Positions 1-4,773 of a stretch of DNA of 7,022 nt are shown here, piece by piece. The stretch comes from Dehalococcoidia bacterium. GTDB taxonomy: Bacteria; Chloroflexota; Dehalococcoidia; JAUYDP01. The notes below the pieces were generated by a model, which made no database searches, was not told the DNA's origin, and saw nothing but the letters and a program-made list of their open reading frames with translations. Position 1 is the first letter of the stretch; each line of letters opens with the position of its first letter. The stretch covers positions 1 to 7,022 of the forward strand of contig JAUYDP010000067.1 in the NCBI GenBank assembly GCA_030691805.1, written 5' to 3'. The position numbers were made by a program, and so were the translations under genes.

Positions 1-94
1 GTGGCCGGCCAGAACTGAGGTTAAACAAGACCTCTTCTGCCCTTGACAAAGCCGTTTCCACGTCATCCCGGGCCTCGTACCCGACCCCGGCGAT
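1..94 (-). pseudogene. dnaB: DnaB-like replicative helicase fragment, cut by the window edge
   Basis: Read on the minus strand in the frame containing codon GTG at 61-59, this stretch is open to the window edge and encodes GYEARDDVETALSRAEE followed by VLFNLSSGRP. The pattern I-A-x-x-G-Y, then D-V-E-x-x-L-x-x-A-E-x-x-x-F, is what I know from the end of the DnaB N-terminal domain, just before the linker to the RecA-like motor domain. Everything N-terminal to it (about 150 residues in the family) is missing. Upstream codons in this frame are Pro/Arg/Gly-rich and non-homologous, with a TGA further up near position 217, and no ATG is available; only GTG at 61 could start it. It overlaps the end of the glycosyltransferase frame (63-734) in a different frame. 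It is either the 5'-truncated remnant of a helicase gene or part of a misjoined assembly. The family call rests on about 30 residues, so it is moderate at best. Confidence 0.5.
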
Positions 95-734
95 GCGGCC
101 TCCCCTTCGGGGTGGGCAGCTTGGGTTCGTGCGGGGCTGGAAAGCCCTGCCTATCCTGCCCGGATAGCAGGTCCTTTCTAGGGCCGGGGCCTGGGCGCGA
201 ATTATGCCCGCTCTTCAGGAAGTTTCCTCCCGCGTGCCAGCGGCGGAGAGAGAGCAAGCCTCCCAGGGCCAGGGGGGCCATTAGAGAGGTAACGTATATC
301 CCCTGGCGGCTCCAGAAGACGAAGGATGGATGGACTGCCAGGAGGAGGACCGCCAGGGCCGCCGCCGCCCACCCGAAGAGCGATCTTGCCAGAAAGTAAG
401 TCAGGACAACGGCGGCTGCGCTGCCCAGGACCGTGAGCAAGCGTAGCGACTCCACGCCGATTCCCAGAACGGCGAAGAAAGGCACCAGCAGGTAGGAGTT
501 CACGGCTCCCACGTAGTCCATGACCATCAGGGGGTAGGCCATGTCTCCCAGCCAGAGGCCTGCCCCCTTGAATATCTCCACCGGCTGGCCCTGGAGCATC
601 TGCACGGCCAGGACGGCGTCGGCTGCCTCGTCGTAGTACAGTCCCGGCAGTTCGAGCCGGTAGAGGGTTAGGGCCAGAAAGATAACAAGGGCGGTCCCCA
701 AGGCCGCGCCTTCCATAACCAGGGGTTTCCGCAT
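63..734 (-). CDS. Truncated GT39-type (PMT/ArnT-like) membrane glycosyltransferase, N-terminal part
   Basis: The first 170 residues look like the N-terminus of the GT39/PMT superfamily, integral membrane enzymes that transfer sugars from polyprenyl-phosphate donors to lipids or proteins on the outer face of the membrane. Visible are a first membrane helix at about 10-27 and an acidic D35-E36 pair in the loop after it (GLYYDEAADA), where the family carries its catalytic Asp. Further hydrophobic helices lie at about 80-95, 99-117, 121-136 and 148-163. Family members usually run to 450 residues or more; this frame stops at 223. From about residue 171 (position 225 downwards) the protein turns into Pro/Gly/Arg-rich sequence with no membrane character, coinciding with a hairpin cluster, so the real gene appears broken there. 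The ATG at 734-732 follows the RidA stop by 24 bp on the same strand, suggesting co-transcription. Its ribosome binding site is weak. It is probably not functional as a glycosyltransferase. The substrate cannot be inferred. Confidence 0.7.
   Translation of the reverse strand: MRKPLVMEGAALGTALVIFLALTLYRLELPGLYYDEAADAVLAVQMLQGQPVEIFKGAGLWLGDMAYPLMVMDYVGAVNSYLLVPFFAVLGIGVESLRLLTVLGSAAAVVLTYFLARSLFGWAAAALAVLLLAVHPSFVFWSRQGIYVTSLMAPLALGGLLSLRRWHAGGNFLKSGHNSRPGPGPRKDLLSGQDRQGFPAPHEPKLPTPKGRPHRRGRVRGPG
102..171. repeat. Cluster of short GC-rich hairpins at the glycosyltransferase/DnaB junction
   Basis: Three adjacent stem-loops can be read on the plus strand: cccc-ttc-gggg at 102-112; gggct-GGAA-agccc at 134-147; and a longer one with arms cctgcctatcc (146-156) and ggatagcagg (162-171), perfect apart from one extra base. 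The density of small palindromes is typical of REP-like or intergenic palindromic elements. It sits exactly where the glycosyltransferase frame loses family resemblance and before the DnaB-like segment starts. Whether it is dispersed in the genome is inference. Confidence 0.5.
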
Positions 735-744
735 CTCGCCGCCA

Positions 745-764
745 GTATAGCAGAGCAGCTATAC
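745..764. repeat. 7-bp inverted repeat spanning the RidA stop codon
   Basis: The arms gtatagc (745-751) and gctatac (758-764) are perfectly complementary with a 6-base loop. The structure covers the stop codon of the upstream RidA gene (761-759) and ends 10 bp before the ATG of the glycosyltransferase. In the mRNA it could affect translational coupling between the two genes. No T-run follows it, so it is not an intrinsic terminator. Confidence 0.4.
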
Positions 765-1142
765 CACGGCCACCGCCTCAATCTCCACCAGGTACTCCGG
801 CTCCGCCAGGGCCACCACCTGGACGGAAGTGGATGCGGGGAAGGGCTCCCGCGTGAAACGGCGTCGGGCCTTGCCCACGGCCTCCCGGTACCGCATGTCC
901 GTCAAGAAGACGTTCAGCTTCACTACGCTGTCGAAAGTGGCGCCGGCCGCCTCCAGTATGGCGCCGATATTCTTCAGCGCCTGCTCGGCCTGGGCCTCGG
1001 GGTCTCCGATTCCCACCGTTTGCCCCTGCTGGTTTTTGGCTACCTGCCCAGCGATAAACAGCAGGTTGCCCGCCCGGATGCCGTGGGAGTACGCCCCACG
1101 GGGCGGGAATACTTCCTTGGTTTGGATGGCCTCTTTGTTCAT
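759..1142 (-). CDS. RidA/YjgF/YER057c/UK114 family protein, copy 1 (lacks the archetypal catalytic Arg)
   Basis: At 127 aa this has the full single-domain length of the family, whose archetype is a trimeric cytosolic deaminase of reactive 2-aminoacrylate-type enamines/imines from PLP enzymes. Family landmarks are G16-A-Y18-S-H, AGNLLFIAGQ (24-33), QAEQALKNIGAILEAAGA (51-68), VFLTDM (78-83) and FPASTSVQV (101-109), ending VEIEAVAVV. Against E. coli RidA, Tyr17 corresponds to Y18 and Glu120 to E120. Arg105, essential in the archetype, is S104, and Ser30 is A31. Classical imine deaminase activity is therefore doubtful; such sequences fall among Rid subfamilies lacking the Arg, whose reactions are mostly unknown. 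The ATG at 1142 is chosen because it aligns with the second copy (both start MNKEAI). An AGGAG at 1162-1158 is 15 bases away, longer than usual. It lies 24 bp upstream of the glycosyltransferase fragment, probably in the same transcript. Confidence 0.93.
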   Translation of the reverse strand: MNKEAIQTKEVFPPRGAYSHGIRAGNLLFIAGQVAKNQQGQTVGIGDPEAQAEQALKNIGAILEAAGATFDSVVKLNVFLTDMRYREAVGKARRRFTREPFPASTSVQVVALAEPEYLVEIEAVAVV

Positions 1143-1159
1143 AGCAGTCTGCTCGCACT

Positions 1160-1270
1160 CCTTTCAGTTTGGTGACCTCTGCATTGCTGGCTAGATGTCG
1201 CGCGGGGCTAATCCCAATTTTACTCCGCCTACGTTCCTAATACCTTTCAGTTTGGTGACCTGGCTAGATG
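1160..1270. repeat. Imperfect direct repeat upstream of RidA copy 1
   Basis: The unit begins cctttcagtttggtgacct and ends ggctagatg. Copy one spans 1160-1197 and has 10 extra bases (ctgcattgct) between these parts. Copy two spans 1243-1270 and lacks them; all other bases are identical. The start points are 83 bp apart. The first copy contributes the AGGAG-like sequence ahead of the RidA gene on the minus strand. The two copies could be a local duplication or paired regulator sites. Confidence 0.6.
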
Positions 1271-1271
1271 A

Positions 1272-1327
1272 AGTGTGGGGGCTTGTCCCCCGCTGGGGCG
1301 GGGAGGCGGGGGACAAGCCCCCACACT
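1272..1327. repeat. Perfect 22-bp inverted repeat with 12-base G-rich loop
   Basis: The left arm at 1272-1293 (starts agtgtggggg) and the right arm at 1306-1327 (ends cccccacact) are perfectly complementary over 22 bp. They enclose tggggcggggag. No T-tract follows on either strand, and the element is about 130 bp upstream of one RidA gene and 450 bp downstream of the other. An intrinsic terminator is therefore unlikely. It has the form of a REP or MITE-derived palindrome. The loop and right arm also hold closely spaced G runs (1295-1312) that could compete as a G-quadruplex. Confidence 0.75.
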
Positions 1328-1551
1328 ACACGCTCCCTCGTGGCCTTTACACTCCCGTGCAATGATCAGTAGCTGCGATCTTCGTTGATCCCTACACTGG
1401 AAATTCTGAACTCTTTGCCTCTTTGCCGGCTCAAATTGGCGCCGCCAAGCTGAACCGGGGCATTGCTACCTATCCCGTATTGGGTTCACCCGGCAGCGCC
1501 TGGCGGATGTCCTGCGTTGCGGCGTAAATCGTGCGTTGGCGTCGCGGCGCG

Positions 1552-1574
1552 GAGACGCCCTACCGGGGCGTCTC
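1552..1574. repeat. 9-bp perfect inverted repeat
   Basis: Arms gagacgccc (1552-1560) and gggcgtctc (1566-1574) enclose the loop taccg. It is a small GC-rich intergenic palindrome without a T-tract. Confidence 0.5.
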
Positions 1575-1616
1575 TACATACACGGATGCGCAGAGGCAGC
1601 GTATTCCTATACATTC

Positions 1617-1752
1617 AACCAGGCACCACAAAATACAAACAAGCCCGCCAAGCACCAAAAAGCACTATCGGGCAACACCAAGCTCATTAAGCACCACAAA
1701 GCCTACCGAGCGCAACCAAGCCTACCAAGCACCACCAGGCACAACCAGGCAC
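1617..1752. repeat. Degenerate tandem repeat of about 10 bp, A/C-rich on the plus strand
   Basis: The plus strand is built from variants of aaccaggcac/accaagcacc. Units such as aaccaggcac (1617-1626 and 1743-1752), accaagc and accacaaag recur every 9-11 bases, with some phase slips. The minus strand reads as repeats of GTGCTTGGT. G is very scarce on the plus strand. The array lies just downstream of RidA copy 2. The roughly helical period suggests either slipped-strand expansion of a short unit or a phased, possibly bent or protein-bound tract. A plus-strand transcript here would be C-rich and G-poor, like a Rho loading site. Confidence 0.55.
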
Positions 1753-1776
1753 GGGCGGTGCTGGTGAGGGGCGGGG

Positions 1777-2160
1777 TTAGATTACAGCTATCGCCTCCAT
1801 CATGATCATTTGTTCCGGGAGCGCAAGGGCCGCTACCTGAACAGAAGTGGAGGCAGGGAAGGGCTCCCGCATGAACTGGCGGCGCACCTTGCCCACGGCC
1901 TCCCGGTGCCTCATGTCCGTCATATAGACCTTCAACATTACCACGTTATCGAAGCTGGCGCCCGCGGCCTCAAGGAGGGCCCCTATGTTCTTCAGGACCT
2001 GCTCCGCCTGAGCAACCGGATCTCCCAGCCCGATTATTTCCCCCTTTTCGTTCCGGGCGCCCTGTCCAGCAATGAAGATAAGATTGCCCGCCCGGACCGC
2101 GTTGGAATGTGGGCCCTGGGCCGGGTGGATCTTGTCAGTGACGATAGCCTCTTTGTTCAT
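1777..2160 (-). CDS. RidA/YjgF/YER057c/UK114 family protein, copy 2 (several active-site positions lost)
   Basis: This is a 127-aa paralog of the gene at 759-1142; by hand alignment 84 of 127 positions are identical without gaps. Family landmarks are AGNLIFIAGQ (24-33), QAEQVLKNIGALLEAAGA (51-68), YMTDM (79-83) and FPASTSVQV (101-109). Like copy 1 it has Ser (S104) where E. coli RidA has catalytic Arg105. Unlike copy 1 it also has H18 for the conserved Tyr17 and M120 for Glu120, within a Met-rich C-terminal strand (QMIMMEA). Deaminase chemistry of the archetype therefore looks impossible; a ligand-binding or divergent role is an inference. The ATG at 2160-2158 is preferred over a TTG at 2205 (142 aa) because it has GGGGAG six bases upstream and matches the start of copy 1. 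The gene is transcribed divergently from the ABC exporter, 676 bp away. Confidence 0.93.
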   Translation of the reverse strand: MNKEAIVTDKIHPAQGPHSNAVRAGNLIFIAGQGARNEKGEIIGLGDPVAQAEQVLKNIGALLEAAGASFDNVVMLKVYMTDMRHREAVGKVRRQFMREPFPASTSVQVAALALPEQMIMMEAIAVI

Positions 2161-2303
2161 GATGCTCTCCCCGTTCAGTTCAAAGTATTGTCGGGCCGGC
2201 CCCAACGTGCTCGGCCAGATGGCGGTATCTTAGCAGATAAGACTGGGCTAGGGAAGGGGACGCATACGGCTGACCGTAGCAGCGGCTTTCAGCAATGGGA
2301 CTG

Positions 2304-2527
2304 GTAAGGGCGGGTTTGATGAAGTTTGACAAAATAATCCGGTGCAGGCGGCAGGACGGCGTGGCCACGCCCCACCACCCCTGGCGGACAGGGACGTCCG
2401 CCGCTACGTCTTGATGGAAGGAAACATGGCCGTCTCCCCTGTTCGTAGCGGCCGACCTCCGTGTCGGCTAGGCGGGGCTTGGCTACACCCAGTTTATTCT
2501 TCAAGGGCTCATGAAACCCGCCCCTAC
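2304..2527. mobile_element. MITE-like element with 19-bp terminal inverted repeats
   Basis: The left end gtaagggcgggtttgatga (2304-2322) and the inverted right end (2509-2527, reading GTAGGGGCGGGTTTCATGA on the minus strand) match at 17 of 19 positions. They bound about 224 bp with no coding capacity. The interior is full of palindromes: ggcgtgg/ccacgcc (2358-2371), ggcggac/gtccgcc (2383-2389 and 2396-2402), gccgctacg/cgtagcggc (2400-2408 and 2444-2452) and gccgac/gtcggc (2451-2456 and 2463-2468). This is the build of a non-autonomous miniature element or a large composite palindrome. I see no clear target-site duplication, so transposition is inferred. Confidence 0.5.
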
Positions 2528-2553
2528 GCTGGCAAGCGGACGATGATTCCCAC

Positions 2554-2614
2554 CGGATGACGGATGCATGATGTACCTCCAGCTACCGCACGTTGGTTCC
2601 CCATCCGTTATCCG
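2554..2614. repeat. Two copies of a 13-bp dispersed motif (cggataacggatg)
   Basis: One copy is at 2554-2566 (cggatgacggatg, one mismatch). An exact inverted copy is at 2602-2614. The same motif recurs near 6681-6763, beyond the exporter genes, and its catccgtt half also begins each unit of the 2670-2786 direct repeat. Confidence 0.5.
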
Positions 2615-2669
2615 CTTGCGTCTCTCGAGGAAGGCTATCCTGGCATTTCGTTCCCACTTGTAATCCCCA

Positions 2670-2786
2670 CCCATCCGTTGAGAATAAGCCATAACTCAAG
2701 GAAGATCGCCCTTTGAAGGGGGCTTTCTCCTGAGACTCCGCCCATCCGTTGAGAATAAGCTATGACTCAAGGAAGACCATCCTTTG
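2670..2786. repeat. 46-bp direct repeat upstream of the exporter genes
   Basis: The units at 2670-2715 and 2741-2786 agree at 41 of 46 positions; both begin cccatccgttgagaataag and end cctttg. Their starts are 71 bp apart, which is not a whole number of helical turns at 10.5 bp. The second unit ends about 50 bp before the start codon of the first exporter gene. A shorter related sequence, atccgttgagaa, recurs at 6824-6835. They may be duplicated regulator sites or remnants of a dispersed repeat. Confidence 0.6.
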
Positions 2787-2793
2787 CAGTAAG

Positions 2794-2823
2794 CGGACAG
2801 GATTCGGTGCGGCGTTATATAAT
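2794..2823 (+). promoter_or_regulatory. Candidate sigma-70-type promoter of the ABC exporter genes
   Basis: A perfect TATAAT lies at 2818-2823, preceded after 18 bases by cggaca (2794-2799; four of six matches to TTGACA). The difficulty is that the -10 box ends only 13 bases before the ATG at 2837. Transcription would then start near 2830, inside the ribosome binding site AGAGGAAG (2824-2831), giving an almost leaderless mRNA. Either the box is coincidental in an AT-rich patch, or the gene is translated from a very short leader. Confidence 0.35.
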
Positions 2824-2836
2824 AGAGGAAGTGTAA

Positions 2837-4594
2837 ATGAAGATAGTCTTTCGCCTCTTTTCCTATCTCAAGAAATACTCCCGGAGGGCAGCGGCCGCCT
2901 ATATCTGTCTCCTTTTCTCCACAGTATTAGGGCTGGCCTTACCGTGGCTCATCAAGGAGGTCATAGACCGGGCGCTAGCCGGGGAGCAGGGGAATTTTTT
3001 GCTAATCGCCGCCCTGGCGGTGGTGGTTATCAGTGTGGCCAAAGCGGCCTTCTCCCTCGGGCAGGGGTATCTTAACGAGTCTCTGGCACAGGGGATCGCC
3101 TTTGACCTGCGGAACATCCTCTACGATCGCATTCAGCGCTTGAGCTTCGCCTTCCATGACCGGGCAAGGACGGGTGACCTGATGTCCCGGTGCACCTCGG
3201 ACGTGGACTCGGTGCGACTCTTCTTCCACATGGGCCTGATGAATGGCGCCAACACGACTTTGACCTTCCTATCCGTCTCCACGGTGCTTTTGACGCTCAA
3301 TTGGCGGCTGGCCCTGGTATCCTTGATCCTAATTCCCATTCTAGGGGTACGCGCCATAATGGTGGCCAAACAACTCCGGAGCCTCTTCATGACGGTGCAA
3401 AGGCAATTCGCCAGGATGAGCGCGGTCCTACAGGAGAATATCGCTGGGGTGCGGGTGGTCAGGGCCTTCGCTCGGGAGGAGCACGAGATTGAGAAGTTCG
3501 GCCGGGAGAGCGGCCGCTTCATGGACGATATGATGGCGGCGGTGCGCCAGTGGTCCTTTAACTTCCCCTTCATGTCATTTATCGTGAGCGTGGCGTCGGC
3601 CCTGGTCCTCTGGTACGGCGGCCATGAGGTAGTGGACGGGCGCTTGACCGTGGGAGGACTGGTGGCCTTCAATGGATACCTGGTTATGCTGGCATGGCCG
3701 GTGCGGACCCTGGGCTGGGTTATGAACCTGGCTGCCAGGGCCAGTTCCTCCGGCGAGCGTCTCCTGGATATCCTGGACGCCAAATCGGAGGTGCAGGAGG
3801 CCCCAGACGCTCGCCATCTGCCAAGGGTAAGGGGGAACCTGCGCTTTGAGAGCGTCTCCTTCGGTTACGACCCTCAGCATCTCATCCTGCGGGACGTCTC
3901 GTTCGAGGCGCATCCCGGCCAGATGGTGGCCCTGGTAGGGCGGACCGGAAGCGGCAAATCCTCTCTGGTCAGCCTTATTCCTCGCTTTTACGACCCTATC
4001 GCCGGCCGAATCACCATAGATGGCGTGGATATAAGTAAAGTAACCCTGTCATCGCTCCGCAAGCAGATTGGCATCGTGCTTCAGGAGACCTTCCTATTCT
4101 CGGCGACGGCGCGGGAAAACCTGACCTACGGCCTGGAGGGAGCCAGCCAGGCGGCGATGGAGGAAGCCGCCCGGGCCGCCCATGCCCACGACTTCATCGT
4201 TCAGTTGCCGCAGGGCTACGATACCCTAGTGGGCGAACGGGGAATTATGCTCTCCGGTGGGCAACGCCAGCGAATCGCCATCGCCAGGACCCTCCTCCTG
4301 GACCCACCTATCCTCATCCTGGACGATTCCACGTCCAGCGTGGACATGGAGACTGAATACCTGATACAGGAGGCGCTACGCCGTCTCATGCGGGACCGCA
4401 CCACCCTGGTCATCGCCCAGCGTCTAACCACAGTTAAGCGCGCCGATAGCATACTGGTGATAGAAGACGGGCAGATAGTGGAGCAGGGCACCCACGAGGA
4501 GCTAATGGCCCATGGCCGGGCCTACCCGGAGATCTACGACCTCCATCTGAAGGGGCAAGAGGAAGCTGCCGCTCTACAGACGGGGCTTGTTTAG
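2837..4594 (+). CDS. ABC exporter half-transporter, degenerate-site subunit (TM287/BmrC-like) of a heterodimer
   Basis: This 585-aa protein has the normal TMD-NBD layout of type I (type IV fold) exporters in the cytoplasmic membrane. Six membrane helices lie at about 19-41, 53-74, 133-153, 156-177, 241-262 and 271-295. The nucleotide-binding domain runs from about 333. Visible motifs are A-loop Y344, Walker A GRTGSGKSS (368-376, K374), Q-loop Q416, X-loop TLVGERG (463-469), signature LSGGQ (472-476), Walker B ILILDD (492-497) and H-loop IAQRL (526-530). Two catalytic residues are changed: D497 stands where the Walker B Glu should be, and Q528 where the switch His should be. This marks the subunit whose own Walker site forms the degenerate ATP site in TM287/288-type heterodimers. 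ATG 2837 has AGGA seven bases upstream. The partner gene follows at 4774. The substrate is unknown; drugs or lipids are usual. Confidence 0.95.
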   Translation: MKIVFRLFSYLKKYSRRAAAAYICLLFSTVLGLALPWLIKEVIDRALAGEQGNFLLIAALAVVVISVAKAAFSLGQGYLNESLAQGIAFDLRNILYDRIQRLSFAFHDRARTGDLMSRCTSDVDSVRLFFHMGLMNGANTTLTFLSVSTVLLTLNWRLALVSLILIPILGVRAIMVAKQLRSLFMTVQRQFARMSAVLQENIAGVRVVRAFAREEHEIEKFGRESGRFMDDMMAAVRQWSFNFPFMSFIVSVASALVLWYGGHEVVDGRLTVGGLVAFNGYLVMLAWPVRTLGWVMNLAARASSSGERLLDILDAKSEVQEAPDARHLPRVRGNLRFESVSFGYDPQHLILRDVSFEAHPGQMVALVGRTGSGKSSLVSLIPRFYDPIAGRITIDGVDISKVTLSSLRKQIGIVLQETFLFSATARENLTYGLEGASQAAMEEAARAAHAHDFIVQLPQGYDTLVGERGIMLSGGQRQRIAIARTLLLDPPILILDDSTSSVDMETEYLIQEALRRLMRDRTTLVIAQRLTTVKRADSILVIEDGQIVEQGTHEELMAHGRAYPEIYDLHLKGQEEAAALQTGLV

Positions 4595-4628
4595 GATGCC
4601 TCCCCGTATTAAGACATACGCCCTCCAG

Positions 4629-4710
4629 ACGGGGGTTTAAGGGGGCGTCCCCCTGTCTAACGACAAATCGCCGCAAAACGGGGGTTTAAGGGGGTGTCCC
4701 CCTCTAACGA
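4629..4710 (+). repeat. Two near-identical 33-35 bp direct repeats between the exporter genes
   Basis: Copy one (4629-4663) and copy two (4678-4710) both read acgggggtttaaggggg, then c or t, gtccccct and ctaacga. They differ by one substitution and a 2-base gt present only in the first. Each contains a ggggg-ygt-ccccc hairpin. A third, diverged version (aggggttgtgggagtgtcc) lies at about 4732-4750, with gtctaac again at 4764-4770, so the ribosome binding site of the next gene is embedded in it. The repeats separate two genes whose products must act together. Confidence 0.65.
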
Positions 4711-4716
4711 AGCAAA

Positions 4717-4742
4717 CCACAACCCTCAAAGAGGGGTTGTGG
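4717..4742 (+). repeat. Strong stem-loop just upstream of the second exporter gene
   Basis: The arms ccacaaccctc (4717-4727) and gaggggttgtgg (4731-4742) pair over 11 bp with one bulged G and a 3-base aaa loop. The stem ends 12 bases before the AGAGGAG (4753-4759) that should bind the ribosome for the ATG at 4774. It could protect the mRNA end or modulate the second gene's expression. No T-run follows, so termination is unlikely. Confidence 0.5.
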
Positions 4743-4773
4743 GAGTGTCCGGAGAGGAGCTTAGTCTAACTTA

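Larger units (their letters stand above)
1143..1776. other. 634-bp non-coding spacer between the two RidA genes
   Basis: I find no credible gene here; short open frames at 1463-1805 are artefacts of low-complexity sequence. No tRNA-like fold was recognised. The spacer holds a direct repeat (1160-1270), a perfect long inverted repeat (1272-1327), a small hairpin (1552-1574) and a degenerate short-period tandem repeat (1617-1752). Between 1328 and 1551 I see nothing interpretable. It must contain any independent promoter of RidA copy 1, but no convincing -35/-10 pair stands out on the minus strand. Confidence 0.6.
2161..2836. other. 676-bp divergent intergenic region between RidA copy 2 and the ABC exporter
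   Basis: No gene is supported. Open frames here are repeats read as protein; for example, the minus-strand frame at 2501-2692 is made of the 13-bp motif and its neighbours. Contents in order are a small palindrome tctta-gcaga-taaga (2228-2242) in the probable upstream region of RidA copy 2, a MITE-like element (2304-2527), copies of the cggataacggatg motif (2554-2614), a 46-bp direct repeat (2670-2786), and a promoter-like sequence ahead of the exporter. Confidence 0.6.

Noticed and set aside
43..399. 118-aa plus-strand frame
   Set aside because: Overlaps the glycosyltransferase on the opposite strand and reads through the hairpin cluster; Arg/Pro/Gly-rich with no domain.
778..1158. 126-aa minus-strand frame with GTG start
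   Set aside because: Alternate frame of RidA copy 1; low-complexity Gly/Arg/Pro composition typical of GC-rich shadow frames.
1272..1327. Intrinsic terminator
   Set aside because: No T-tract on either strand and not adjacent to the end of a gene.
1617..1752. CRISPR array
   Set aside because: Units are about 10 bp, degenerate and contiguous; there are no 23-37 bp conserved repeats with unique spacers and no cas genes.
1463..1805. Three short overlapping plus-strand frames
   Set aside because: Products of the A/C-rich tandem repeat, which lacks stops in several frames; no ribosome binding site and no conserved sequence.
2161..2205. Longer TTG start of RidA copy 2 (15 extra residues)
   Set aside because: The ATG at 2160 has a well-placed GGGGAG and aligns exactly with the start of copy 1.
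1810..2307. 165-aa open frame on the plus strand
   Set aside because: Mostly antisense to RidA copy 2, and runs on into the MITE-like element; no recognisable motif or ribosome binding site.
2501..2692. 63-aa minus-strand frame that looks protein-like at first (MAYSQRMGGDYKWERNAR)
   Set aside because: Its sequence is the translation of the 13-bp motif and direct-repeat DNA, which recurs elsewhere in non-coding DNA.
3133..3783. 216-aa open frame on the minus strand
   Set aside because: It lies wholly opposite the first ABC exporter gene, whose motifs are unambiguous, and its Arg/Ser/Thr-rich sequence has no family features.
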